Below are positions 14,674 through 23,812 of a stretch of 64,000 nucleotides of DNA, one piece after another (the stretch's first letter is position 1; every line of letters starts with the position of its first letter). The stretch spans positions 1 to 64,000 of the forward strand of contig JAUWBI010000008.1 of NCBI GenBank assembly GCA_030601745.1. Reading direction: 5' to 3'. The position numbers and the translations under genes were made by a program. The notes below the pieces were generated by a model. That model saw nothing but the letters and a program-made list of their open reading frames with translations. It was not told the origin of the DNA and did no database searches. Origin of the DNA: Phycisphaerae bacterium (GTDB taxonomy: Bacteria > Planctomycetota > Phycisphaerae > Sedimentisphaerales > Anaerobacaceae).

Positions 14674-16533
14674 TTACACGTTTGCATCTCTTTTTCTTGT
14701 GGATAGAAGGATTAAGTTTCGTATTTCGGCGGGGTCCCTGGCGGTGAGCCATCGCTGCTCGAACTGCTTTTCCTGCGCAATCTGGGCGATAGCCATCAGG
14801 GCCCGCAGGTGATAATTTCTCTGGTCTTTGCTGCCAGTCAGGACGAACATTACCTTGACTGGGTCCGGCGCGTGCGGGAAGTCAATGCCATCAACGGCGC
14901 GGACGAGTAAAATATCGAATTTGTTTTCGCCTTCCACTACTATGTGCGGTATGGCAAAGCCCGGCTGAATAACGGTGCCGCCCTCTGCTTCACGATGGAG
15001 GAATTTCTCGAAAAGTACGTATTCATTTGTCCCCAGCCGTTCGGCCAGGATGGCGGAGACCTGTCGGAAGATTTTTTCGGCACTTGTTTTGCCCTGGATG
15101 TCCAGGATTTCACAATCCTTTATAAGCTGGTCGAATCTGTCCTCAACAATCTCGTCCCGCTCAATGATAATCTCCCTTAACTCATCCGGTAAAGTGGCGT
15201 CAACCAGCTCTCTGGCGGTAACGCGTTCAATAACATGGACGAGGGCCGCGCGGCGGCTTACTCTGCTCTTGGCGTAAATTAGATACCAGACGAAGGCACA
15301 AGCGATAAAAATTGCAGTTATTAAAAGAGGGCCCCAGCCCATTTGAAAGATAAGAAATCCATATCCGCCGACCGCTAATATCTGGGCCCAGGGATAAAGG
15401 GGAGAGCGAAATTTTGGTCGATAACTCTGTATCCTGCTTTCCCGCATAACAATAACGGAGAGATTCACAAATAGAAACAGTAGAATCTTTAGAGTAGATG
15501 CCGTCTTGACCAAATCCTCCAGGCGCAAGAATAAGATGACTATAATCATAAAAGCAGCGGTAACGATTATAGAAAAATGAGGGGTTTTTGTTCTGGCATT
15601 TACTCTCTGAAGAAATTTGGGTAAGAGGTAATCGCGACTCATAGCCATAGAATCTCGGGAAGCTGTTAAGATGCCGGCATTGGCTGTGGAGGCAAAGGCC
15701 AAAACGGCGGCAAAGGCCAGAATCAGGCTGCCATAATTTCCCATAAAAGTGCCGGCGCCAAGCGAAATTGGGGTGAGAGAATTTGAGAGCTGCGTGGAAT
15801 CGAGCAATCCCACTGTTACGAAAACAACTGCAGCATAAAGAACCATCACAACGCCGAAAGCGAGAAACATCCCCAGGGGGATATTGCGTCCCGGATTTTT
15901 GACCTCTTCGGCAACACATGCTATCTTTGTTAAACCTCCGAATGAAACAAAAACAAGACCTGCGGTAGCAACAACGGAGCCCAAGCCGAAAGGCATAAAG
16001 GGAGTGAATCTGTCCGGTTGAACAGATATGAAGCCGCGAAGGACATATAAGAGGAGTATGCCGATGAGAGAAAGAACCAATGCTACCTGGAATCTGCCGG
16101 TATGTTTGGCACCGATGATATTAACAAGCATAAAGAAGAGACAGCATCCCACAGCAATAAGTTTTATTTGTGTCTTTGTAATACCGGGGTTAATCAGCGT
16201 AGCAAATATGCCCAGGCCGAGAAGGGCAAAGGCACTTTTGAAACTCAAGGAGAACCAACTGGCAAATCCGCCAATGGTGCCTATGGGAGCACCCATACTT
16301 CTCTCAATAAAAAAATAGACTCCGCCTGCTTTTGGCATAGCGGTAGCGAGTTCTGCCTTTGCAAGCATGGCCGGGAAGACGAGGATGCCGGCCAAAATAT
16401 AAGAGAAGACCACAGCAGGGCCGGCTTTTGCGTAAGCAATGGCAGGCAGAATAAATAGGCCTGAACTTATCATAGCGCCGGCTGCCACGGCAAATACATC
16501 AAGAGAACCAAGCTGTTTCTTTAGCTGAGGTAT
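14674..16533 (-). CDS. APC-family amino-acid permease fused to a PTS EIIA (type 2) domain
   Basis: Residues ~1-425 are an APC transporter with about 12 spans (GAMISSGLFILPAIAYAKAGP, FASWFSLSFKSAFALLG, FVSFGGLTKIACVAEEVKNPGRNIP). Residues ~470-605 are a PTS EIIA type 2 domain with the phosphorylatable His in GFAIPHIVVEG. The transporter half would import amino acids; the EIIA half may sense PTS phosphorylation. The ORF track begins at GTG 16488, but the frame stays open upstream and encodes KIPQLKKQLGSLDVFAVAAG, the conserved N-terminal helix of APC carriers. The only plausible initiator with a ribosome site (AGGGAGG, 7 bases away) is ATA at 16531-16533, so I place the start there. Confidence 0.82.
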   Translation of the reverse strand: MPQLKKQLGSLDVFAVAAGAMISSGLFILPAIAYAKAGPAVVFSYILAGILVFPAMLAKAELATAMPKAGGVYFFIERSMGAPIGTIGGFASWFSLSFKSAFALLGLGIFATLINPGITKTQIKLIAVGCCLFFMLVNIIGAKHTGRFQVALVLSLIGILLLYVLRGFISVQPDRFTPFMPFGLGSVVATAGLVFVSFGGLTKIACVAEEVKNPGRNIPLGMFLAFGVVMVLYAAVVFVTVGLLDSTQLSNSLTPISLGAGTFMGNYGSLILAFAAVLAFASTANAGILTASRDSMAMSRDYLLPKFLQRVNARTKTPHFSIIVTAAFMIIVILFLRLEDLVKTASTLKILLFLFVNLSVIVMRESRIQSYRPKFRSPLYPWAQILAVGGYGFLIFQMGWGPLLITAIFIACAFVWYLIYAKSRVSRRAALVHVIERVTARELVDATLPDELREIIIERDEIVEDRFDQLIKDCEILDIQGKTSAEKIFRQVSAILAERLGTNEYVLFEKFLHREAEGGTVIQPGFAIPHIVVEGENKFDILLVRAVDGIDFPHAPDPVKVMFVLTGSKDQRNYHLRALMAIAQIAQEKQFEQRWLTARDPAEIRNLILLSTRKRDANV

Positions 16534-16776
16534 CTTAAAACCTCCCTGTTATTGCTCTTATCTTGAATAAATAGTGCATAAGTCATAAGAGCATAATTTG
16601 GTTCTGCTCTTGTGCTCTTATTTCGTATTATACCAGGATGCTGTAGTTTTCAACAAAAATACCAATTGGTTGGACAAAACCCGCTGCGTGTATTATTATA
16701 GTTCATAGATTCGGCTTACAGTATAACCCCTAAAGCGTTGAGGGTGAATCGCATTTTTTACTGAGAACAAAGTTAG

Positions 16777-18186
16777 ATGATTAGTAGAAGAGCTTTCCTC
16801 GGTTCCATTGCGGGCGGTGCTGTGGCTATGGCTCTGCCACGGGATTTCTTTTTGAAGAAGAAGGGCACAGCCAGGCCGAACGTTATCCTTTGTATGGCAG
16901 ATGATATGGGCTGGGGTGACACCGGGTTTAACGGCAATAAAATCATTAAGACTCCGAACCTGGATGCAATGGCGGAAGCGGGGATTCGATTTACGCGTTT
17001 TTATTCTGCCGCGCCGGTGTGTTCGCCCACTCGCGGAAGCTGTCTTACAGGCCGGCATCCATATCGATATGGAATCTTTTCTGCAAATGTCGGGCATATG
17101 CGCAAGGAAGAAATTACCTTAGCGGAAGCTTTGAAGACGCAAGGGTACGTAACAGGTCATTTCGGCAAATGGCACTTGGGGACACTGCTTCCAGACTTTT
17201 CAGGGAAAGGGTCAAGGCGAAAACCCAAGGAAAATTATATGACGCCGGCTATGAGCGGATTCGATGAATGGTTCTCCACTGAGTATGCGGTAGCTACGTG
17301 GGACCCATACGATCCGGTCAACGTGCATGGGAGAAAGTTTGACGTGCGGGCGCTTTATTGGCACAACGGCAAAAACGTTACCGAGGAACTCAAGGGAGAT
17401 GATTCGCGAATCATTATGGACCGCGTAGTTGGCTTTATCCGGAAAGCCGCAAAGAATAAGGAGCCGTTTTTTGCTGTTATCTGGTTTCACGCCCCGCACT
17501 TGCCGGTCGTGGCTGGTACGGAATACAGGACGGTGTATTCGCAGTACAGCGAAGACGAGCAGCACTACTATGGATGTATCACCGCTCTGGATGAGCAGGT
17601 GGGTCGGCTTCGCAAGGAGCTGCGCGCCGCGGGCATCGCCGGTAATACGATGGTGTGGTTTTGCAGCGATAACGGGCCGGAAGGAAAAGACGGAAAGCAC
17701 GGCCGGACCCGTGGTTCAGCGGGGCCGCTGCGCGGGCGCAAACGCAGCTTGTTCGAAGGCGGAGTTCGTGTGCCGGGTTTATTGGAATGGCCTGTGCGCG
17801 TTAAGGGTGGGCGCGTGACGGACATTCCTTGCTGCACATCGGACTACTTCCCGACCGTTCTGGACGTGCTTGGCTTCAAAATGAAGGGGCAGCCGGAACC
17901 CATTGACGGCGTCAGTCTTTTGCCACTGATTGAGGGAAAAATGACTAAGCGTCCCGTACCCATCGGGTTTGAATCCGGCAGACAGGTATCGCTTACGGAC
18001 AACCGCTACAAGCTGATTTCCCAGAACAAGGGCAAGAGCTATATGCTCTTTGACCTGATTGAGGACCCCGGCGAGACAAAGGACCTGTCGGCGGAAAAGC
18101 CGGAGATTTTACGAGCGATGAAGGCGACGCTTGAGCAGTGGCGTAAATCGTGCAATGACAGCCTTGCGGGTAAAGATTATAAGTAG
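16777..18186 (+). CDS. Exported sulfatase (arylsulfatase family, type I) 1
   Basis: 469 residues with a Tat-type signal (SRRAFLGSIAGGAVAMAL). The Cys converted to formylglycine is Cys82 in the signature CSPTRGS, followed by LTGRHPYRYG; the metal ligands are the Asp pair in ADDMGWGDTG. Later signatures HFGKWHLG, FCSDNGPEG and KDLSAEKPEI are in order. It removes sulfate esters from glycans in the periplasm. It is the first of three non-identical sulfatases within 5.4 kb, suggesting use of a sulfated polysaccharide. The natural substrate cannot be read from sequence. Confidence 0.92.
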   Translation: MISRRAFLGSIAGGAVAMALPRDFFLKKKGTARPNVILCMADDMGWGDTGFNGNKIIKTPNLDAMAEAGIRFTRFYSAAPVCSPTRGSCLTGRHPYRYGIFSANVGHMRKEEITLAEALKTQGYVTGHFGKWHLGTLLPDFSGKGSRRKPKENYMTPAMSGFDEWFSTEYAVATWDPYDPVNVHGRKFDVRALYWHNGKNVTEELKGDDSRIIMDRVVGFIRKAAKNKEPFFAVIWFHAPHLPVVAGTEYRTVYSQYSEDEQHYYGCITALDEQVGRLRKELRAAGIAGNTMVWFCSDNGPEGKDGKHGRTRGSAGPLRGRKRSLFEGGVRVPGLLEWPVRVKGGRVTDIPCCTSDYFPTVLDVLGFKMKGQPEPIDGVSLLPLIEGKMTKRPVPIGFESGRQVSLTDNRYKLISQNKGKSYMLFDLIEDPGETKDLSAEKPEILRAMKATLEQWRKSCNDSLAGKDYK

Positions 18187-18234
18187 CAGTCTAAATGCTT
18201 TATGTTCTGCGATACTTATAAGAAAGAGGATATT

Positions 18235-19074
18235 ATGGCCAAGAAGAAAAAAAGGACAGTGGTTGGTTCCCCTCTGACGCCTGGTTTGCTAAGAGAATTG
18301 GGTGCCATTCGTGAATTCGTGTTTGCATCTGAAGATTTCAAGCCGGGTGGAAATTGGGTGAATACGTACCGGATATGGACGTGTCACGGGTATCGTGAAA
18401 GCGGCAACTATAATGTTGGGTTTGTGCGAATTGAACGAGCTGCCAGCAAATCAAAAGAGGAATTCATGCTCATTGTTCAGCAGCAAGTGGTACAGGTAGA
18501 CGGGATACTGAACGTTATTGATGCCCAGATGATATGCCTCAACGACCAATTGGCCTCTCCCATCGAATGGCATTTGTCCAGTCGTTTTGCCAACCCGGAT
18601 GGGCGGGCCGTCAGCGAGCTTGGGACTGAGGAGACAGTCCTCATCAAGGGCAATGTGATGAGCGTGAAAGCTGGTGGGCGCAGCTTCAAACAGAAAGTTG
18701 CCGGTCGGCCCAGTTGTGATTGGTGCTTGTTTGAGGCGGTGCAGCGTCTGAAGTTCGATAAAAAATCTTCTCTGGCCTTTGACATACTCGAAGGCCTGAG
18801 TCTTTTGAAGGAAGGCCAGCATTTATCCTACCGCGGAGTTTACCCGATGAAAATCGGAGGGAAGGAAGCTCGCCTGCATCGATTTGACCAAATAGGAGAA
18901 GGTGTTCTTCCCTACGAATACTGGCTGGATGACAACCACAGACTGCTGGCGGCCATCTCGATGCATAAGGCATATATTCTGGATGAGCGGGCGGAGAAAG
19001 CCATTAGACAAAGGACGGAACAAGTACGAAAGTCTTACGAAAGAATTAGAAGCGCGAGAAGGAAGAAAAGCTAA
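18235..19074 (+). CDS. Unknown protein between sulfatases
   Basis: 279 residues from ATG 18235, where the ribosome site GAAAGAGG is well placed. It is not recognised. There is no signal peptide; the start MAKKKKR and the end KSYERIRSARRKKS are basic. The middle is likely beta-rich (NWVNTYRIWTCHGYRESGNYNVGFVRIER, LLIVQQQVVQVDGILNVIDAQMIC). Its stop overlaps the next sulfatase start by one base (TAATG), so they are translationally coupled and probably work on the same process. Confidence 0.65.
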   Translation: MAKKKKRTVVGSPLTPGLLRELGAIREFVFASEDFKPGGNWVNTYRIWTCHGYRESGNYNVGFVRIERAASKSKEEFMLIVQQQVVQVDGILNVIDAQMICLNDQLASPIEWHLSSRFANPDGRAVSELGTEETVLIKGNVMSVKAGGRSFKQKVAGRPSCDWCLFEAVQRLKFDKKSSLAFDILEGLSLLKEGQHLSYRGVYPMKIGGKEARLHRFDQIGEGVLPYEYWLDDNHRLLAAISMHKAYILDERAEKAIRQRTEQVRKSYERIRSARRKKS

Positions 19075-20546
19075 TGAATAAAGAAAGCAAGACAAAGCTA
19101 AGGCGGCACATAAATCGGCGTGAGTTTATAAAGTTAGGCGGGAGTGCATTGGCGGTCCTGGGCAGTAGTGTTTCGTGCAAGAGCGTTTCTGCTGCCAAGC
19201 AAAGCCGCAAACTAAAGCCGAAGAATATCCTTTTGATTATTACCGACCAGCAGCATATAGATACGATTGCCGCTGGAGGGTGCCGGCATGTGCGAACGCC
19301 GGCGCTTGACCGACTGAAGAGCCGTGGTGTGAGTTTTACGGAATCATACAGTACGAACCCGGTGTGCAGTCCTGCGCGAAGCTCTATTTTTACGGGTCGG
19401 ACCAGCAGTGAAACGGGAGTTCACGTAAATAATCTGCCTATACGTTCGGATATTCCCAATCTGGGACAGTGGTTTTCCCAAGAAACGAAATACGAGACGG
19501 TTTATGCAGGGAAGTGGCACATTCCAAGAAGCTTCACAAATGATATCCCTGGCTTTAAGGTTATAAATACCGGCATTGGCGGTTTCGGTTATCTTTGCGA
19601 TACGGTTACGTCGCGAGCGTGCGAGGGCTATTTGCGAAACCGTTCACAATCGAGCCCCGCCCCTCCTAAGGGCTGGTCAAGGAGGGGCTGGGCGAGACCA
19701 TTTCTAATGGTGGCTTCCTTCCTGCAGCCACACGATATCTGTGAGTGGCTGCGTTTGAATACGAAGGACCCGGTCCAGCTTCGGTACAAGGAATTGGCCG
19801 GGGAGCTTCCGGAACTGCCGGATAATTTCCAATTCGATAGGAATGAGCCGGAGATGGTAAAACGGACGCGTCAAGCCAGAGATGCGGCTCAAGGCAACTG
19901 GAGCAAACAGCAGTGGCGGTATTATTTGTGGAGCTACTATCGGCACATCGAGTTTGTTGATGCGGAGATAGGGCGTGTTTTACAGGCGCTGGAAGATTTT
20001 GGTTATGCGAAGAATACGCTGGTTTTATTGACTGCTGATCACGGTGAGGGGACGGGGCACCACCAGATGGTACGCAAGAACACTCTCTACGATGAATCTG
20101 CGAAGGTGCCGTTGATTTTCTCCTGGCCGGGACACGTTGCCGAAGACAGGACAGATACTACGCATCTGGTTTCCGGCCTGGATATAATGCCGACCTTGTG
20201 CGACTATGCCGGCATCAAATCTCCAAAGAATATGCGTGGTTGGAGCTTACGGTCAATCCTCGAAGGAACCGCGTTATCGTGGGGGCGCACCGTGGTCACC
20301 GAAGTAAGTTCCAATAGAGGAAGGATGGTTCGAACGCCGCGCTACAAGTACATCACTTACAAGGACGACCTTGTCGAACAGCTTTTTGATATGAGAGATG
20401 ACGGCGGCGAAACCAAAAATCTTGCGACAAGCTCCAAGTATGCTTCCACATTGACAGAACACCGAAGAATGCTCAGAGACTGGGAGTCTCGGCTGGATGT
20501 TGCGCCGAATGTTCCAAATGCTGAGAGCTGGGGGCGTAAAGGATGA
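19074..20546 (+). CDS. Exported sulfatase 2
   Basis: 490 residues. Tat-like signal (INRREFIKLGGSALAVLG); formylglycine Cys98 in CSPARSS; metal-binding TDQQHIDT; downstream AGKWHIPRS and LLTADHGEGTG. It is coupled to the preceding unknown gene. Near residues 195-209 it carries a foreign-looking peptide (SSPAPPKGWSRRGWAR) encoded by a GC-rich imperfect palindrome that is absent from the other two sulfatases here, so probably an in-frame repeat insertion. The active-site motifs are intact, so the enzyme may still work. Substrate unknown. Confidence 0.9.
   Translation: MNKESKTKLRRHINRREFIKLGGSALAVLGSSVSCKSVSAAKQSRKLKPKNILLIITDQQHIDTIAAGGCRHVRTPALDRLKSRGVSFTESYSTNPVCSPARSSIFTGRTSSETGVHVNNLPIRSDIPNLGQWFSQETKYETVYAGKWHIPRSFTNDIPGFKVINTGIGGFGYLCDTVTSRACEGYLRNRSQSSPAPPKGWSRRGWARPFLMVASFLQPHDICEWLRLNTKDPVQLRYKELAGELPELPDNFQFDRNEPEMVKRTRQARDAAQGNWSKQQWRYYLWSYYRHIEFVDAEIGRVLQALEDFGYAKNTLVLLTADHGEGTGHHQMVRKNTLYDESAKVPLIFSWPGHVAEDRTDTTHLVSGLDIMPTLCDYAGIKSPKNMRGWSLRSILEGTALSWGRTVVTEVSSNRGRMVRTPRYKYITYKDDLVEQLFDMRDDGGETKNLATSSKYASTLTEHRRMLRDWESRLDVAPNVPNAESWGRKG
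19652..19694. repeat. In-frame palindromic insertion in sulfatase 2
   Basis: GAGCCCCGCCCCTCCT pairs imperfectly with AGGAGGGGCTGGGC around a short loop. It is read through in frame and resembles the GC-rich palindromes in addB, the TPR protein and the 12.5-kb tandem repeat. Confidence 0.7.
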
Positions 20547-20623
20547 TTTTATGAAGTAAAGGAAAATCAAATTAAAATCCTCTATATGCAAATAGTCTTT
20601 ATAAAGAGAGAAAGGGAGCGAAA

Positions 20624-22162
20624 ATGAAAAGACAAACAAGACGCGAATTTTTGAAGACGGTCGGCTCAGTAGCGGCGTCGGGGGCAGCGCTATCGCTGCT
20701 GCCGAGCTGTACGAGTATCGGCCAAATAATGGGGGCGGGAGGAAAACGGCCGAACATCATCTTTATCATGACGGACGACCATGCCTCGCACGCCTTAAGC
20801 TGTTACGGCAGCAAGATAAATAAGACGCCGAACCTCGACCGGCTTGCGAAAGAGGGTATGCTGTTTGAAAACTGCTTCTGTACGAATTCAATCTGCGCGC
20901 CCTGCCGGGCGGTGATTCTGACGGGTAAATACAGCCATATCAACGGGGTCATCGACAACCGGAAAAGGTTCGACGGCGGCCAGCAGACGTTCCCGAAGCT
21001 GCTGCAGGAGGCCGGTTATGAGACGGCTATGATAGGCAAGTGGCACCTCAAGAGCGACCCGACCGGCTTTGACTACTGGAATGTGCTGCCGGGGCAGGGA
21101 ACGTACTATAACCCGGTTATGAGAGAAATGGGAGAGCGAAAAAAATATACGGGGTACACCACGGATATTATTACCGGCCATTGTCTCAAGTGGCTTAAAG
21201 AACGCACCGGCGAAAAACCTTTCTGTCTAATGTATCACCATAAGGCGCCGCACCGGAGGTGGGAGCCGGGGCCAAAACATCTGGCGATGTATGACGACGT
21301 CACCATACCGGAGCCGGACAACCTGTTCGATGATTACTCCAACCGTGGAAGAGCCGCGAAGGAACAAGATATGAGTATCGAAAAGACGATGGACAAGATA
21401 GATTTGAAACTCGTGGCGCCGAGAAACCTGAATCCTGAGCAGAAGAACTTCTGGGATGCAGCATACGAACCCAAGAACGAGGCTTTCCGTAAGGCAAATC
21501 TGAAGGGCAAAGACCTTGTCCGCTGGAAATACCAGCGTTACATCAAGGACTACCTGCGTTGCATTGCATCGGTTGATGATAATGTTGGCCGGCTCCTGGA
21601 TTATCTTGATGAGTCGGGGCTGAGCAAGAATACGGTTGTGTTCTACACTTCGGACCAGGGTTTCTATCTGGGCGACCACGGCTGGTTCGACAAGCGATTT
21701 ATGTATGAGGAGTCGCTGCGGATGCCGCTGCTTGTTCGGTACCCGGGGCAGATAAAAGCCGGGTCGGTCAACGACGACATCGTTCTGAACCTGGATTTTG
21801 CGCCGACGTTTCTGGACTTTGCCGGTGTCGGCAAGCCGGACGATATGCAGGGCAGGTCTATCCGCCGGGTGCTCCGTAGGAGGACTCCCAGGGGTTGGCG
21901 GACGTCGATGTACTACCATTACTACGAGTATCCGGCGGTGCACAGCGTTAAAAGACACTACGGTGTGCGAACCCAGCGGTATAAGCTGATACACTTCTAC
22001 CACGACATCGACGAATGGGAGCTGTATGACCTCAGGAAGGACCCGCGTGAAATGAAGAACGTCTATGACGACGCGGCATACGCCGAGGTCGTCAAAGAAC
22101 TAAAGGTCGAACTGAAGCGGCTGCGCGCTAAATTGAAAGACACTACCGGGGCTCCCATTTAG
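20624..22162 (+). CDS. Exported sulfatase 3
   Basis: 512 residues with a Tat-type signal ([22 protein letters not shown]), possibly lipid-modified at PSC. The formylglycine Cys91 sits in CAPCRAV, which fits the C-x-P-x-R core. Metal ligands lie in [30 protein letters not shown] and the C-terminal [14 protein letters not shown] are typical. It is closest in style to choline-sulfatase/heparan-type enzymes of Planctomycetota; the substrate is uncertain. A good ribosome site (AAAGGGAG) precedes the ATG. Confidence 0.92.
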   Translation: MKRQTRREFLKTVGSVAASGAALSLLPSCTSIGQIMGAGGKRPNIIFIMTDDHASHALSCYGSKINKTPNLDRLAKEGMLFENCFCTNSICAPCRAVILTGKYSHINGVIDNRKRFDGGQQTFPKLLQEAGYETAMIGKWHLKSDPTGFDYWNVLPGQGTYYNPVMREMGERKKYTGYTTDIITGHCLKWLKERTGEKPFCLMYHHKAPHRRWEPGPKHLAMYDDVTIPEPDNLFDDYSNRGRAAKEQDMSIEKTMDKIDLKLVAPRNLNPEQKNFWDAAYEPKNEAFRKANLKGKDLVRWKYQRYIKDYLRCIASVDDNVGRLLDYLDESGLSKNTVVFYTSDQGFYLGDHGWFDKRFMYEESLRMPLLVRYPGQIKAGSVNDDIVLNLDFAPTFLDFAGVGKPDDMQGRSIRRVLRRRTPRGWRTSMYYHYYEYPAVHSVKRHYGVRTQRYKLIHFYHDIDEWELYDLRKDPREMKNVYDDAAYAEVVKELKVELKRLRAKLKDTTGAPI

Positions 22163-22247
22163 TAATAAGTGGCAAAATGGGGCCTCTTCTAACAACCACT
22201 TCTCGTGGTTGCGAAAGAAAGAACGTTAATTTATAAGGAGTGAAATT

Positions 22248-23678
22248 ATGGGTGATTTAATAAATCGACGAGAGTTTTTGGGTGCGAGCGCAGCGGGAGC
22301 GGTGCTGCTGGGCGGGCAGTTGGGCAGGCGCGTGATGGCTGACGAAGGTGGAGAATGGCCGCCTAAGATGCCTGCGGTGAAAATCCATCAAGTTTATGTT
22401 GGCAGGACAGGGGGGATTTACCTGTCGCGGCCGGCTGAGGAGATAGCCAAGTTCGAGAAATACCTCGCTAAGGTAGAGCGGAAACTCGGCGATGTGAAGT
22501 TCGTTGGTGGCGAACTGGTACCTCCGGCCAAAGTGGACGAGATGGTGTCCAAAGTAAAAGATGCTGACGGTGTTCTGCTGTTCCATCTTTCCGGGCATGG
22601 GGGAGGCGCGCCGGCGCAGGCGCTTGGCCGGCTCATCGATGTGGGACTGCAGACGGCGGTCTTCTCGCAGCCTTTCAGCGGGCACGGGTGGATGTATTTT
22701 CCTCAGTGGCGCAAGGCCGGTAAGAAGGTCGTTGTGCTGCCGACGAGTGACTGGGGCGAGATTGACCAGATAGTTGGCCTGATGCGTGTGGCGCCGCGGC
22801 TGCGTCAAACGCGCATCATCGTCGTGCGCGGGCCCCGTGGAACAGCCCCGGCCTGCTCTGCCGAGCAGGTCAAGAAAAAGTTGGGTGTTGAGCTGGTCCC
22901 GGTCACCGTCGAGCAAACGCTCCAGGCTCACAAGGCGGTCGATATCAAGGCCGCTGAGGCCGAGGCCGAGCGATATTGGCTTAGTAAGGCCAAGGCCATA
23001 GTCGAGCCCTCGAGAAAAGAGATAATCAACTCGGCACGGTTTTACCTGGCGATAAAGAACATGATGATTAAGGAAAAGGCACAGGCCGTCACGAGCTCGA
23101 ACTGTATGGGGCGACCGGCCAAGGGCTGCCTGACGTTCAGCAAGCTCAACGACCTTGGACTGGTCGGGGCCTGCGAGGGTGACATGGACTCGACGCTGAC
23201 AATGCTGATATTCGCCTATGCGTTCGGGGTGCCGGGGTTCATCACCGACCCCGTCTTCGATACGTCCAGCAATGCGCTGATACACTTCCACTGCACGTCG
23301 GCAACGAAGATGGACGGTCCCGCCGGCAAGCGTCTGCCCTTTACCATCCGCACGCAGAGCGATAGCGAGAGAGGAGTATCGCTGGACGTGGAGAACCGCA
23401 TCGGTCAGGTAGTTACCTGCGCCAAGCTCATCGACCTCGACACAATGCTGATTTCAACCGGTAAGATATTCAAGATTACCCACGACGAGCTCGGCTGCCG
23501 TACCCAGTTCTGGACGGAGGTGGCTGATGCTGACAAGATGTTTCATAACTGGGGTGCCGGCATACTCAAAGGCGGCGTGATGACGCTGCTGCACCGCGCA
23601 GTTTTCTACGGCGACCACTTAGAGAACATCAAGAAGCTGGGTGTGCTGATGGGATTTAAGGTCGTTGAAGAAGTCTGA
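22248..23678 (+). CDS. Exported L-fucose-isomerase-like protein
   Basis: 476 residues with a Tat signal (NRREFLGASAAGAVLLGG). The body resembles the L-fucose/L-arabinose isomerase fold: an N-terminal Rossmann-like part (ADGVLLFHLSGHGGG, QTAVFSQPFSGHGW) and a C-terminal part with NCMGRPAKGCLTFSKLNDLGLVGACEGDMDS, the conserved Cys/Glu/Asp metal region of the superfamily. Cytoplasmic isomerases lack a Tat signal, so this copy probably acts outside the membrane, perhaps as a sugar-binding or isomerising partner of the sulfatases. Fold assignment is good; catalysis unproven. Confidence 0.78.
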   Translation: MGDLINRREFLGASAAGAVLLGGQLGRRVMADEGGEWPPKMPAVKIHQVYVGRTGGIYLSRPAEEIAKFEKYLAKVERKLGDVKFVGGELVPPAKVDEMVSKVKDADGVLLFHLSGHGGGAPAQALGRLIDVGLQTAVFSQPFSGHGWMYFPQWRKAGKKVVVLPTSDWGEIDQIVGLMRVAPRLRQTRIIVVRGPRGTAPACSAEQVKKKLGVELVPVTVEQTLQAHKAVDIKAAEAEAERYWLSKAKAIVEPSRKEIINSARFYLAIKNMMIKEKAQAVTSSNCMGRPAKGCLTFSKLNDLGLVGACEGDMDSTLTMLIFAYAFGVPGFITDPVFDTSSNALIHFHCTSATKMDGPAGKRLPFTIRTQSDSERGVSLDVENRIGQVVTCAKLIDLDTMLISTGKIFKITHDELGCRTQFWTEVADADKMFHNWGAGILKGGVMTLLHRAVFYGDHLENIKKLGVLMGFKVVEEV

Positions 23679-23812
23679 CCGCAGAGCAGAGTTGACCGAG
23701 TTATGGAGCCCGGGAAGCAGTTCAGAAAAGAACTGCCGTGTTAGAGAACCGCAAGAGTGCGTGTCCATAGATTTGCGGCCGGCTAAAGGGTCTATACGTA
23801 AAATATAGACAA

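Noticed and set aside
21227-22003. 258-aa ORF antisense to sulfatase 3
   Set aside because: Shadow ORF; the sense frame carries all sulfatase motifs.
22193-22211. Hairpin CAACCAC-TTCTC-GTGGTTG between sulfatase 3 and the isomerase-like gene
   Set aside because: No T run follows, and a single 7-pair hairpin is too little to call a feature.
22257-23291. 344-aa ORF antisense to the isomerase-like gene
   Set aside because: Shadow of a high-GC gene; the sense strand has the Tat signal and conserved motifs.
23713-23733. Hairpin GCAGTTC-AGAAAA-GAACTGC after the isomerase-like gene
   Set aside because: No T run, so not a convincing terminator; no other sign of function.
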